Shown here: positions 46,168-54,521 of the stretch, in pieces
How positions within the stretch are numbered: the first letter of the stretch is position 1
Layout: the number at the start of each line of letters is the position of its first letter
From: Bacteroidota bacterium
Lineage (GTDB): Bacteria; Bacteroidota; Bacteroidia; Bacteroidales; UBA10428
Assembly (NCBI GenBank): GCA_016699695.1
Contig: CP065006.1
Location: 2,604,001 to 2,668,000, forward strand
Direction: 5' to 3'
Length of the DNA: 64,000 bases
Made by a program: the position numbers and the translations under genes
Notes under the pieces: model-generated
The model's database searches: none
What the model saw: the letters and a program-made list of their open reading frames with translations, nothing else
Told to the model about the DNA's origin: nothing

Positions 46168-47196
46168 ATGGATAAACTCTCGGTAGTCATACTCAACTGG
46201 AACGGCATAAATTTTCTTAAAAAGTTTCTGCCTTCGCTTATTCAGCATACTATGGCCCCTGGTATCAGCCTTGTGGTGGCAGATAACAACTCCAGCGACC
46301 AATCAGTAGAATTTCTTGTGAGCAATTATCCGAATATCAGGCTTATTCAACTCGATGAGAATTTTGGTTATGCCGGAGGTTACAACAAGGCTCTTGAGCA
46401 GATCGAAAGCGAGTATTTTGTGTTGCTAAACTCCGATGTGGAGGTTACCAAAAATTGGTATCAGCCTGTTCTGGAATTTATGGACCAGCACCCTCAGGTA
46501 GCTGCTGCTATGCCAAAAATACTTTCCTACGATCATACCAGTCATTTCGAGTATGCCGGGGCAGCTGGAGGCTACATCGACCGCTTTGGTTTTCCTTTTT
46601 GCCGTGGTCGTATTTTAAGTAATATTGAAGAGGACCATGGTCAGTATGATGCTCCAATAGAGATATTCTGGGCCTCGGGAGCTTGTATGTTTGTAAGATC
46701 AGCGGCTTATCATGAAGCCGGCGGTCTCGATGCCGATTTTTTTGCGCACATGGAAGAAATCGATCTCTGCTGGCGGCTTAAACGACTGGGTTATTCGGTA
46801 TTTGCCCTTCCGGTTTCTAAGGTGTATCATGTAGGTGGAGGTACACTGCCCAATAACAATCCGCGGAAGTTGTATTTTAACTACCGTAACAGTTTGTACC
46901 TGCTACAGAAAAATCTTCCCCGCCGCAAACTTATACCGATACTTATTATGCGAATGATGCTCGATGGGGCTTCGTCACTGGTATACCTCTCGAAATTCTC
47001 ATTCAGCTTTTTTTGGGCTGTTTTTAGGGCGCATGTAAGGTTTTACCTGAGTGCCTATTCCAACCACAAAAAAAGAGTAGCCTTTGATAAAAAGGAAAAA
47101 GTATCTGGTGTAGGACAAATTTTCCAAGGCAGTATGGTTTTTACATTTATTGTGCGCAAAAAACATACTTTCGGCTACTATCAACAGAACTTGTAG
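46168..47196 (+). CDS. Family 2 glycosyltransferase (rhamnosyl/GT2-like)
   Basis: 342 residues. SVVILNWNGINFLKKFLPSLIQHT, VVADNNSSDQSVEFL, FGYAGGYNKALEQI and LLNSDVEVTKNWY mark the GT-A fold; WASGACMFVRSAAYHEAGGLDADFFAHMEEIDLCWRLKRLGY is the typical acceptor-side motif (ED-like EE-D). The C-terminal region includes a hydrophobic segment. Donor sugar unknown. Converges with rex one base later. Confidence 0.9.
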   Translation: MDKLSVVILNWNGINFLKKFLPSLIQHTMAPGISLVVADNNSSDQSVEFLVSNYPNIRLIQLDENFGYAGGYNKALEQIESEYFVLLNSDVEVTKNWYQPVLEFMDQHPQVAAAMPKILSYDHTSHFEYAGAAGGYIDRFGFPFCRGRILSNIEEDHGQYDAPIEIFWASGACMFVRSAAYHEAGGLDADFFAHMEEIDLCWRLKRLGYSVFALPVSKVYHVGGGTLPNNNPRKLYFNYRNSLYLLQKNLPRRKLIPILIMRMMLDGASSLVYLSKFSFSFFWAVFRAHVRFYLSAYSNHKKRVAFDKKEKVSGVGQIFQGSMVFTFIVRKKHTFGYYQQNL

Positions 47197-47197
47197 G

Positions 47198-47824
47198 CTA
47201 TTCTTCGCGGTGTTTCACAAAATAGGCAACTTTCTCTAACGAGGTAATCATATCGTATTCTTCGAGGTAAATGTCTTTCTCGAGGTTCAGATTTACTGTT
47301 GTGAAATTCAGAAGGCCTTTTATGCCGGTGCTTACCAATACCTTAGCCATGTCTCGTGCCGATTGGGTGGGTACCGTGAGTATAGCAATGGAGATGTCTT
47401 TCATTGCAATTATTTCCCTCAGACGGTCTATCGAATAACAGGGTATGTTGTTGACCGATATCCCAATTTTTTTGGGGTCGATGTCGAAAGCTGCCACCAG
47501 GTTCAGTTGAGGACGATTTCCAAGAAAATAGGTGGTTATTGCCTTGCCAAGATTACCATATCCTACTACTGCCACATTTAATGGATCCTGGGTGTCAATA
47601 ATCCGGCTTATTACCTCAATTAGTTCATCAACTTTATAACCTTTTCGCTGGCTCGACGAATAACCTATAAACATGATATCGCGTCTTACCTGAACAGCAG
47701 TAATATTAAGTAGGTTTGCCAGTTCATGCGAATAGATCCGGGTCTTTCCATTGTTTAAACAGTTGTAAAGAGCCCGGCGGTATTGACTTAGCCGTTCTAC
47801 TGTTTTTTCGGGTAATTTTTTCAT
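47198..47824 (-). CDS. rex: Redox-sensing transcriptional repressor Rex
   Basis: About 208 residues from the internal Met (MKKLPEKTVERLSQYRRAL); the track frame to 47836 leaves almost no leader downstream of a likely -7 box (TATTTTTG on the minus strand, 47849-47856). N-terminal winged helix (YSHELANLLNITAVQVRRDIMFIGYSS) and a Rossmann NAD-binding domain (VAVVGYGNLGKAITTYFL, AAFDIDPKKIG). Represses when NADH is low and is released by high NADH. A palindrome matching its operator lies in the shared promoter region, so Rex likely controls the divergent iron-sulfur operon and itself. Confidence 0.95.
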   Translation of the reverse strand: MKKLPEKTVERLSQYRRALYNCLNNGKTRIYSHELANLLNITAVQVRRDIMFIGYSSSQRKGYKVDELIEVISRIIDTQDPLNVAVVGYGNLGKAITTYFLGNRPQLNLVAAFDIDPKKIGISVNNIPCYSIDRLREIIAMKDISIAILTVPTQSARDMAKVLVSTGIKGLLNFTTVNLNLEKDIYLEEYDMITSLEKVAYFVKHREE

Positions 47825-47885
47825 CCAGGTATGCACAATGGTATTTCACAAAAATAAGAATTATCATTCACTCATTGATAGTATA

Positions 47886-47903
47886 TTGTTATTTTCATAA
47901 CAA
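47886..47903. promoter_or_regulatory. Predicted Rex operator
   Basis: TTGTTATTTTCATAACAA: an 18-bp palindrome with TTGTTAT / ATAACAA arms, matching the Rex consensus TTGTtA-n6-TaACAA. It lies between rex and the ferredoxin/hydrogenase-like/phosphatase operon, about 40 bp before the first plus-strand start. Confidence 0.75.
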
Positions 47904-47941
47904 AATGTGGAAGCCGGATTTTTTTATTAATTTAACCTAAA

Positions 47942-48205
47942 ATGAATTTTATGATCAATAAAATTCCAATAAAAATCTGTTTGGGTAGTTCCTGCTTCTC
48001 CCGCGGTAATCACGAGCTTGTAGCCGTAATTAGGCGTTACCTCATGGCTAAAAAACTAGAGGATAAAATATCGTTTAGTGGCGATCATTGTACGAAAGAG
48101 TGTCTCAAAGGCCCTAATATACAAGTAGGAGGAAAAGTGATTCATGGAATTAACAAGGATAATGTGTGCGAGATTCTGGATACTAACCTGAAAGATCTTT
48201 TATAA
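47942..48205 (+). CDS. Thioredoxin-like [2Fe-2S] ferredoxin
   Basis: 87 residues. Four Cys in the NuoE-C-terminal/thioredoxin-like ferredoxin pattern: Cys13-x4-Cys18 (ICLGSSCFSRG) and Cys50-x3-Cys54 (DHCTKECLKGPNIQVGG). A Met at 47951 is an alternative start. Stop is 3 bp before the hydrogenase-like gene, so the two are coupled. Likely the electron donor or acceptor of the next protein; relates to HydC/NuoE-type subunits. Confidence 0.88.
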   Translation: MNFMINKIPIKICLGSSCFSRGNHELVAVIRRYLMAKKLEDKISFSGDHCTKECLKGPNIQVGGKVIHGINKDNVCEILDTNLKDLL

Positions 48206-48208
48206 ATT

Positions 48209-50077
48209 ATGGCTGCTACTCCCCTTGTATTAATCGATCCAAAAAAGTGCACCAATTGCTACACATGCGTGCGCATATGCCCGGTGAAAGCAATTCGTGC
48301 CGATGTCGATAAGCCATCGCCTATTATCCAAAATAAACAATGCATAGGTTGTGGCGATTGTATTACTACCTGCGTACCAAAAGCAATTTCGTACCGGAGT
48401 TCCATTGAAAGTGCCAGGCTGGTGCTAAAAACCAAGGGAATTAAAGTAGCTATCGTATCCCCCAGTATTTGTGCCGAGTTTCATGATGTTTCGGATTACA
48501 GAAAGTTTGTGCAAATGATTAAATCCATGGGCATTAACTATGTGAATGAAGTTTCTTTTGGGGTGGATTTACTGGCCTATAAATACCTCAATTTGTTTAG
48601 CGATTTTAAAGGACGGTATTATATTTCATCCTGCGACCCGGTAGTAGTAGCCTTCGTTGAGAAATACCATCCAAACCTGGTGAGTAATCTGGCTCCTTTT
48701 GTTCCACCCATGATTGCTACAGCCAAGGTAGTTCGAAAAAAATACGGAAACGATATTCAGGTAATTTACATTGGTCCCGACATTGCCAGCAAAGATGTAG
48801 CCTTGCAATCGCCACCCGATGGTAAGGTAGATGTGGTGTTAACATTTCCAGAATTGCGTCAACTTTTCGACGATATGAAAATTGCCGAACGTACAGTAGA
48901 ATTTTCCGAGTTCGATGGCCCAATTGGCTATAAAGGTAGTTTGTATCCTATACGCAATGGATTTCTCCAAGCTGCCGATATCGACGAGAATCTGCTCACA
49001 GGAGAAGTAGCTGCTGTGGAAGGGAAGAAAGAGATGCTCGAGTCAATCGATGAGTTCGAAGAGAATGTGAATGTTATACACAAGCATATTCACGTTACTT
49101 ATGGAAATTCGCTCTCCGGGCCAGGTATTACAGGAAGAGGCAACAAGCTGTTTAAAGAGCACTTAGTGATTAAATATGCCAATAAGCGGCTCACAAATTT
49201 TTTTCGATCAGAGTGGTATGATAACCTTCAGACTTACCTCTCACTCGATTTAAGCAGAGAATTCAAACCAAACAACCAGCGCATACCGGAACCACCTGAA
49301 GAGGCTATTCAAAAAACCCTAGAATCGATGGGTTGGAAGCAGAATCCAAATATTAATTGCGGACAATGTGGCTATTCCACCTGCCAGGAGTTTGTTTTAA
49401 ACCTGACCAAAGGCATTGTCATTCCTGAAATGTGTTCAACCTATTCGATTAAAACCAGTAAAAATTACAGTTCAACCTTAAAGGAGTTAAACGAAAAGCT
49501 GGCAGCAACCCGGCAGGCTCTCAATGAGAAGGAAGAAGAAGTGCGCTCCGAGCACGATACAGCCCAACAGGCCTCTGATCTGACCGACGCCATGCTCGAA
49601 AAACTAAGGGCTGGAATTGTGTTTGTAGACTATCGGATGAGCATTTTAAAAGCCAATAAAACCTTTTGTTCGATATTGGGTGATGAGGTAGAAGAAATCA
49701 GCGAAGTGATTCCTGGACTCAAAGGTGCTGATTTGCATAAGATTTTTAAAGAAGATATTTGTAAACTCTTTTCCTACGTACTCACCGAAGGTGAAAGCAT
49801 TGACGGCCGCGATGTGCAACATGATAATTTATTGCTTAATTTATCCATTTTCCCCATTCGAGAAAATCAGGTGGCCGGAGCCATTGTGCGCGATATGAGC
49901 GCGCCAGAGGTACAAAAGGCAGAAGTGTTGAAAAGGGTTTCTGAGGTAATCGATAAAAACCTTTCGATGGTGCAGCAGATAGGTTTCCTGCTTGGTGAGG
50001 GAGCTTCCGATATTGAACGTATGCTAAACTCAATAATGAAAATCTACACAGACAATCAGGGAAAAATTTCTCAATGA
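48209..50077 (+). CDS. [FeFe]-hydrogenase-like ferredoxin-PAS protein lacking H-cluster ligands
   Basis: 622 residues. Two [4Fe-4S] ferredoxin motifs (Cys14/17/20/24 and Cys45/48/51/55). The hydrogenase large-subunit-like domain is at about 75-330, but the cluster cysteines are absent: the TSCCP-type site reads SSCDPVV (Cys142 only), the PCxxKK-type site reads YIGPDIASK, and the C-terminal CxxxC site reads YGNSLSGPGI. A [4Fe-4S] CGQCGYSTC domain follows (Cys384, 387, 392, about 409), then a helical stretch and a PAS domain (about 462-560, AGIVFVDYRMSILKANKTFCSIL). It therefore looks like a redox or ligand sensor, not an H2 enzyme. Operon with the ferredoxin and a SpoIIE phosphatase. Confidence 0.88.
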   Translation: MAATPLVLIDPKKCTNCYTCVRICPVKAIRADVDKPSPIIQNKQCIGCGDCITTCVPKAISYRSSIESARLVLKTKGIKVAIVSPSICAEFHDVSDYRKFVQMIKSMGINYVNEVSFGVDLLAYKYLNLFSDFKGRYYISSCDPVVVAFVEKYHPNLVSNLAPFVPPMIATAKVVRKKYGNDIQVIYIGPDIASKDVALQSPPDGKVDVVLTFPELRQLFDDMKIAERTVEFSEFDGPIGYKGSLYPIRNGFLQAADIDENLLTGEVAAVEGKKEMLESIDEFEENVNVIHKHIHVTYGNSLSGPGITGRGNKLFKEHLVIKYANKRLTNFFRSEWYDNLQTYLSLDLSREFKPNNQRIPEPPEEAIQKTLESMGWKQNPNINCGQCGYSTCQEFVLNLTKGIVIPEMCSTYSIKTSKNYSSTLKELNEKLAATRQALNEKEEEVRSEHDTAQQASDLTDAMLEKLRAGIVFVDYRMSILKANKTFCSILGDEVEEISEVIPGLKGADLHKIFKEDICKLFSYVLTEGESIDGRDVQHDNLLLNLSIFPIRENQVAGAIVRDMSAPEVQKAEVLKRVSEVIDKNLSMVQQIGFLLGEGASDIERMLNSIMKIYTDNQGKISQ

Positions 50078-50107
50078 TCTAAACTTAATTTCAACTATGA
50101 GCATTCA

Positions 50108-51292
50108 ATGGCAGAGAAATTTTTTATAGAAATCGATTGTCAACAAAAAAACCATGAGGGCGAACGTATCTGTGGTGATGTGTTTCTGGCCGGCAAGGTA
50201 AAGGAAGAAAACCGGATTGTGGTTGTTCTTTCCGATGGAATGGGGCACGGAGTGAAAGCCAGCGTATTGGCTACGCTTACTGCAACCATGGCTCTTAATT
50301 TTACCAAAGAGCATAAAGAACCAGGCCGTACTGCCGAAATAATCATGAATACACTTCCTGAATGCAGTGAGCGGAAGATTAGCTATGCCACTTTTACGGT
50401 CATCGATATGAATTACGATGGCACTATTACTATACTCGAATACGATAACCCAGAAACACTTGTCATCCGTCATCGCGAAATCATGCCTCTCCAAAGACAA
50501 TCCATTGTTTTGGAAAGTGAGCGGAATTGTGGCAAGAAGTTAAGGGTTTGTACATTTAAGGGTAAACTGGGCGATCGCATAGTGTTTACATCCGATGGTG
50601 TGACTCAGTCGGGTTTAGGAACTCCCAGGTATCCCTTTGGATGGGGTATAGAAGAGGTAGGTAAATTTAGCGTCGATATGTCCAAGCGCTATCCTCAGAT
50701 TTCGGCGCGCCAACTGGCCTCAAGAATTATTAGCACAGCTTTTCGAAACGATGGGTTTCAATCGAAAGACGATATCAGTTGCGGAGTTGTGTACCTTCGC
50801 GAACCCCGTGTACTGCTTATTTGCACAGGACCACCTTACCACAAGACTGATGATGCTGGTTTTGCACAGCGTGTAATCGAGTTTGAAGGCAGTAAAATAG
50901 TGATGGGTGCAACCACCGGCGATATTATTGCCCGCGAAGGCAAACTTACCGTGAAAGATGGCCAGGAGTTTGCCGATCCCGACCTTCCGCCTTTATCTTA
51001 TATTGAAGGCATTGATCTTTTCACCGAAGGTATTCTTACCTTACGCAAGGTGGAGCTTATTCTCGAAACCTACAATAACAATACTAAGTTGGGGCGTGGT
51101 CCTGCTGATCAGGTAGTGAAACTGATTACCGAAAGCGACGAAATTCGATTTTTTGTCGGTACCCGCATCAACATTGCCCATCAGGACCCATCTATCAATG
51201 TTGACCTCGAAATCAGAAGAACGGTGGTGAAGCGGATAGCTTACCAACTGGAAGAAAAATTTCTGAAGAAGGTAGTTATTAATTTCTTTTAG
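50108..51292 (+). CDS. SpoIIE/PP2C-type protein phosphatase with C-terminal extension
   Basis: 394 residues. PP2C SpoIIE domain at about 1-235: VVVLSDGMGHGVKASVLATLTATMALNF (metal-binding Asp/Gly), YATFTVIDMNYDGTITILEYDNPETLVI, RIVFTSDGVTQSG and DDISCGVVYLRE. The ~150-residue C-terminal part (LLICTGPPYHKTDDAGFAQRVIEF, GATTGDIIAREGKL) resembles the extension seen in phosphatases linked to hydrogenase-type sensors. No anti-sigma or STAS partner is nearby. Starts 30 bp after the hydrogenase-like gene; downstream hairpin at 51310-51334. Confidence 0.9.
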   Translation: MAEKFFIEIDCQQKNHEGERICGDVFLAGKVKEENRIVVVLSDGMGHGVKASVLATLTATMALNFTKEHKEPGRTAEIIMNTLPECSERKISYATFTVIDMNYDGTITILEYDNPETLVIRHREIMPLQRQSIVLESERNCGKKLRVCTFKGKLGDRIVFTSDGVTQSGLGTPRYPFGWGIEEVGKFSVDMSKRYPQISARQLASRIISTAFRNDGFQSKDDISCGVVYLREPRVLLICTGPPYHKTDDAGFAQRVIEFEGSKIVMGATTGDIIAREGKLTVKDGQEFADPDLPPLSYIEGIDLFTEGILTLRKVELILETYNNNTKLGRGPADQVVKLITESDEIRFFVGTRINIAHQDPSINVDLEIRRTVVKRIAYQLEEKFLKKVVINFF

Positions 51293-51301
51293 TCTGGGAT
51301 G

Positions 51302-51403
51302 AAAAAAAAGAGACCACTCGCGATGAGCAGTCTCTTTCAACCTAAATCCAACTAAACCCTACATGAAACTATGAAATGTTATCCCTTTTCGATTGATGTT
51401 TCT
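51302..51403 (-). ncRNA. Candidate small RNA, copy A
   Basis: About 100 nt on the minus strand. A TATATTTG -7 box lies just upstream, with the predicted start near 51402. The transcript holds a 34-nt core (51335-51368) shared with copy B, 33 of 34 identical. It ends with a hairpin, GAGAC / GTCTC with inner CTC / GAG (51310-51334), followed by eight T residues. No open frame of useful length on this strand. Homologous in order and spacing to the unit near 51583-51683. Confidence 0.6.
51335..51368. repeat. 34-nt core repeat, copy A
   Basis: Plus strand starts TTTCAACCTAAATCCAAC and ends CCCTACATGAAA. Copy B at 51613-51646 differs at one position (T versus C in the middle). Confidence 0.9.
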
Positions 51404-51408
51404 ATGTA

Positions 51409-51445
51409 CAAATATACGATTGACTCTAAGGGGATGTTATTGGTG
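51409..51445 (-). promoter_or_regulatory. Promoter of small RNA copy A, with conserved CACCAATA box
   Basis: Minus strand: CACCAATA (complement of 51438-51445), 21 bp, then TATATTTG (complement of 51409-51416). The same two boxes at the same 21-bp spacing stand before copy B. The usual TTTG at -33 is absent, so the CACCAATA box may replace it or bind an activator. Confidence 0.55.
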
Positions 51446-51580
51446 GTATCACTTAATTGTGAGGTATAATTCCCTAAAATACTTTGTGTGTTTTCCGTCA
51501 ATAAGATTTTACTTTTTTCAGAGCTAATTCTTTCTGGTCTGGTTTCTTCTTATCAATCAAATTATTGTGCCTTGTTTAAA

Positions 51581-51683
51581 TGAAGAAGAGGCTGCCTGGT
51601 GAGGCAACCTCTTTTCAACCTAAATCCAACCAAACCCTACATGAAAATCTATGAAAAAAAATAATCTTGTTTTAAATGTTTCT
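51581..51683 (-). ncRNA. Candidate small RNA, copy B
   Basis: About 100 nt on the minus strand, offset about 280 bp from copy A. Shares the 34-nt core (51613-51646), the ATGTTTCT..TACAAATATACG promoter-proximal block (51676-51698) and the layout. The terminal hairpin differs in sequence (GAGG..GGCA / TGCC..CCTC around 51589-51612) and has a weaker T tract, so the terminator was changed while the core was kept, as expected if the core is the functional part. A plus-strand micro-frame (MKIYEKK) is not a credible gene. Confidence 0.55.
51613..51646. repeat. 34-nt core repeat, copy B
   Basis: 33 of 34 bases match copy A at 51335-51368. Confidence 0.9.
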
Positions 51684-51688
51684 TTATA

Positions 51689-51725
51689 CAAATATACGGC
51701 CCATTGCTATCTTGGGGTATTGGTG
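51689..51725 (-). promoter_or_regulatory. Promoter of small RNA copy B, with conserved CACCAATA box
   Basis: Minus strand: CACCAATA (complement of 51718-51725), 21 bp, then TATATTTG (complement of 51689-51696). Identical boxes and spacing to copy A, while the 21-bp spacer itself differs, so the boxes are conserved and not just copied sequence. Confidence 0.55.
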
Positions 51726-51871
51726 CAAATACCTAAAAATGAGAGTAAAACCCCAAAAATGAAATGAGTATTTACCGTCGTACGATATCGCGGTATGAAT
51801 TTGGAATTTACCGAAATGCCTTCAGACAGTTACCTTTTCGGTATCTGTTAATTGGAAAGAAAGATAAACTA
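51726..51871. other. Intergenic region downstream of pyk
   Basis: No open frame. Holds nested inverted repeats built on TACCG/CGGTA (about 51774-51845): TACCG..CGGTA near 51774-51796 and TACCGAAA..TTTTCGGTA near 51809-51843. A canonical T-rich terminator for pyk is not visible, so these repeats may serve that role. Confidence 0.3.
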
Positions 51872-53305
51872 CTATAAGACTTTTACAATCTTCATCATGT
51901 TAACCGGACCTTTTTCTACCATAGGTATACCACCAATAAATACCATCACATCGTCTGCTTTAATTAATTTGTTTTGTTTGAGAATGTGGGTAGCTACTTT
52001 AATAGAATCATTTATAGTCGATTCAGGTTCGAGGTAAAATGACTGTACACCTCGAATGAGATTCAATTGTGTCATTACATTTTTAAATGGGGTGAAAGCA
52101 TATATGTTTCCTTTAGGTCGGTTGCTTGCAACTTTAAAAGCCGAACCTCCACCATAAGTAAATACTACAATCCCTTTTGCTCCTGTTAGATCGGCCATTT
52201 TGCAAGCATTGTAACATACCGAATCAGGTAAGTAACTATGGTTGCGCGGGTCGGGTTCGTGGTTATGGCTTAGTTCAAAACCTTTGTTCTCGGTAGCACT
52301 GATTACGTCTTGCATTGCCCTGATTACCCCCGTCGGATATTCACCAACCGAGGTTTCTCCGCTCAGCATGAGTGCATCGGCACCCTCAATCACAGCATTG
52401 GCAACATCGGTAGCTTCTGCACGGGTAGGCCTGAAGTTGGTAATCATACTTTCCATCATCTGGGTGGCTATAATTACCGGTTTGCTTTTTAAAATACATT
52501 TATGCACAATTTGTTTCTGCAAAATTGGCACCTGATTAAAAGGAGTCTCCACGCCTAAATCTCCTCGGGCAATCATTACCCCATCGGTTGCATCAATTAT
52601 ATTGTCGATGTCGGCTATTGCTTCTGGCTTTTCGATTTTGGCTATAATCTTAGTGTGTTTGTTTTTTTTATGAATAAGTTCCCTCAGGCCGGCAATATCT
52701 TTGGCATTTCGGACGAACGAAAGTGCTATCCAGTCAATATCGAAATCGAGCACATAATTGGCGTCGTTAATGTCTTTTTCGGTTAAACTAGGCAAGGAAA
52801 TGTTTGTATTTGGCAGGTTTACTCCTTTTTTTGAAGATAACTTTCCACCGCTGATAACCTTTAGGGTAACTTCATTGATTCGATTGGTCGAAACTACTTC
52901 GAGTTTTATTTTACCATCGTCTACCAGTATGGTTTCTCCCGGGTTCACATCTACTGGAAGGGGTTTGTAGCTCATAAACACTCTTTCAGCACTGCCAATG
53001 CACTCTTCCGATACAAATTTAATGTGACTACCGTTTTCGAGGATAACTCCATTATTCTCCACTTCTCCGATACGTAATTTTGGGCCCTGTAAATCGGCTA
53101 ATATGGCAACGTTTGTTCCCAGCTCAAGGTTTAACTCCTTAATAATTCGTATAACGGGTTCGTGATCAGTATGCTTACCATGCGAGAAATTGAGCCTTAC
53201 CACATCAATTCCTTCATGGATCATTTTCCTTAATGTTTCTTTGGTGTTACAGGCAGGACCTATGGTAGCAATAATTTTTGTGAGAGAATGATGATTCGTG
53301 TGCAT
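51872..53305 (-). CDS. pyk: Pyruvate kinase
   Basis: 477 residues. Converts PEP and ADP to pyruvate and ATP. N-terminal TKIIATIGPACNTKETLRKMIHEGIDVVRLNFSHG, IAILADLQGPKLRIGE, the active-site IDWIALSFVRNAKDI / IIAKIEKPEAI / GVMIARGDLGVETPF, and KPVIIATQMMESMITN...RAEATDVANAVIEGADALMLSGETSVGEYP. C-terminal domain complete. A -7-like TATTTTTG (53344-53351, minus) is a weak promoter candidate. Confidence 0.97.
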   Translation of the reverse strand: MHTNHHSLTKIIATIGPACNTKETLRKMIHEGIDVVRLNFSHGKHTDHEPVIRIIKELNLELGTNVAILADLQGPKLRIGEVENNGVILENGSHIKFVSEECIGSAERVFMSYKPLPVDVNPGETILVDDGKIKLEVVSTNRINEVTLKVISGGKLSSKKGVNLPNTNISLPSLTEKDINDANYVLDFDIDWIALSFVRNAKDIAGLRELIHKKNKHTKIIAKIEKPEAIADIDNIIDATDGVMIARGDLGVETPFNQVPILQKQIVHKCILKSKPVIIATQMMESMITNFRPTRAEATDVANAVIEGADALMLSGETSVGEYPTGVIRAMQDVISATENKGFELSHNHEPDPRNHSYLPDSVCYNACKMADLTGAKGIVVFTYGGGSAFKVASNRPKGNIYAFTPFKNVMTQLNLIRGVQSFYLEPESTINDSIKVATHILKQNKLIKADDVMVFIGGIPMVEKGPVNMMKIVKVL

Positions 53306-53509
53306 GTTAGGAGGCTATCTATTAATGATGAAATTAGAAGTTACAAAAATAGAACGATATTCTAAATATAGCGACAGATAAGGCTTGAAATATAGCTCTA
53401 ATTCAACCTGATTTTTCAATTTTCTTTTTAAAAATCAATCTTTTTACTCAAACTTCTGAGTCGATACTCTCATTCATGAGGTTTTTTAACAACCTTTCTA
53501 TGCAATGTT
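53306..53509. other. Intergenic region upstream of pyk
   Basis: Holds the probable pyk promoter (TATTTTTG, 53344-53351, minus strand) and the 3' flank of the NmrA-type gene. No coding frame. Confidence 0.35.
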
Positions 53510-53542
53510 AAAAAAAAAGGGGCAACTCCTATGGTTGTCCCT
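53510..53542 (-). terminator. Terminator of the NmrA-type gene
   Basis: Minus strand: GGGACAACC, short loop, GGTTGCCCC-like arm (plus strand GGGGCAAC / GTTGTCCC), then a run of nine T residues. Confidence 0.85.
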
Positions 53543-53568
53543 GTCTGATTAGTGAATAGAATATTTTT

Positions 53569-54453
53569 TTATTGTTGATACACGAAAGCAAAGGTGTGTG
53601 CAAAATCTTCGATGGTGGTGGGTGTAGTGCTTTCGGCAGTGCGCTTCGCTATCATTACTTTACCATCGTTGGCAGCTTTGATAAATGCATTGAAATTGTC
53701 TGCTACGTTTTCCGAAGTTCCCATGTTTTCGATAAGCCCTTTTTTAAAGTCATTAAACGAGAACTCCACATATTGCAGGTCTTTCTTGCCAATTGCTGAC
53801 CCATAAACTTTGGTCATTTCTGCATAGGTCACAGAACGTGCTCCCAACAGATCCTGGTGCGTTTTATTTGTGAAGTCAAGTGCCAGTAATCTTTTTATCG
53901 CATATTGTGCAATATCGCGGGTAGCTATAACATCAAGGGGTAGGTTGGCTTTCAGCGGTGAGCCCATAATGCCTGTTTGTTTAATAAGACCTATCATTCC
54001 TAAAGTATTCTCCATGAAGTAAGACGGTCGGAGATGCAATACGTTGATTCCTTCGATGGAATTGAAGATTTGTTCCATTTTATGCAATCCTAAAACAACT
54101 CCCGAGTCTTTTTCGAGATGAGCACCCTGACTGCTGAGTGTGACAACGTATTTTATGCCATTTTTTCGAATGGCTTCTGCCATGGCTTTGGCATGTTTTT
54201 CCTGGTGTGCAGTGTAATTGTCCGATTTCCAATCCATCGGAATCATTACATACACAGCCCTTACTCCTTGAAAGGCTTTATTTAGAACTTCTGAGTCGGA
54301 AGTTTCACCTACAAATAGTTCGGCTCCCTTATCGGTGAGTTCTTTTGCTTTTTCTGCACTTCGGCTAATAATTCTTACTTTTTTTCCTGCTGCCAATAGT
54401 GCTTCCGTAATTGGTTTACCTGTATTGCCTGTGGCTCCTGTTATTGCATACAT
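53569..54453 (-). CDS. NmrA-like NAD(P)H-binding oxidoreductase
   Basis: 294 residues, atypical short-chain dehydrogenase. N-terminal YAITGATGNTGKPITEALLAAGKKVRIISRSAEKAKEL (Rossmann), VYVMIPMDW, VVTLSSQGAHLEKDSGVVLGLHKMEQIF, LRPSYFMEN. Close to the QorB/YtfG quinone-reductase-like group by pattern. Follows the F420-type oxidoreductase by 68 bp without an intervening terminator, so it is probably in the MarR-controlled unit. Confidence 0.85.
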   Translation of the reverse strand: MYAITGATGNTGKPITEALLAAGKKVRIISRSAEKAKELTDKGAELFVGETSDSEVLNKAFQGVRAVYVMIPMDWKSDNYTAHQEKHAKAMAEAIRKNGIKYVVTLSSQGAHLEKDSGVVLGLHKMEQIFNSIEGINVLHLRPSYFMENTLGMIGLIKQTGIMGSPLKANLPLDVIATRDIAQYAIKRLLALDFTNKTHQDLLGARSVTYAEMTKVYGSAIGKKDLQYVEFSFNDFKKGLIENMGTSENVADNFNAFIKAANDGKVMIAKRTAESTTPTTIEDFAHTFAFVYQQ

Positions 54454-54521
54454 ATTTTTTCGTTTTTTTGGTTATTTATTTTTTCAATTCTGATTTCTTT
54501 ATAGGAATTTTCCTTTCGGAA

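Noticed and set aside
51361..51380. Plus-strand micro-peptides (MKL, MKIYEKK) after the 34-nt core
   Set aside because: Too short, not conserved between copies, and the promoter and T tract are on the other strand.
51774..51845. TACCG/CGGTA inverted repeats as an origin or attachment site
   Set aside because: No further support, no integrase or dnaA nearby. They may only be a weak terminator.
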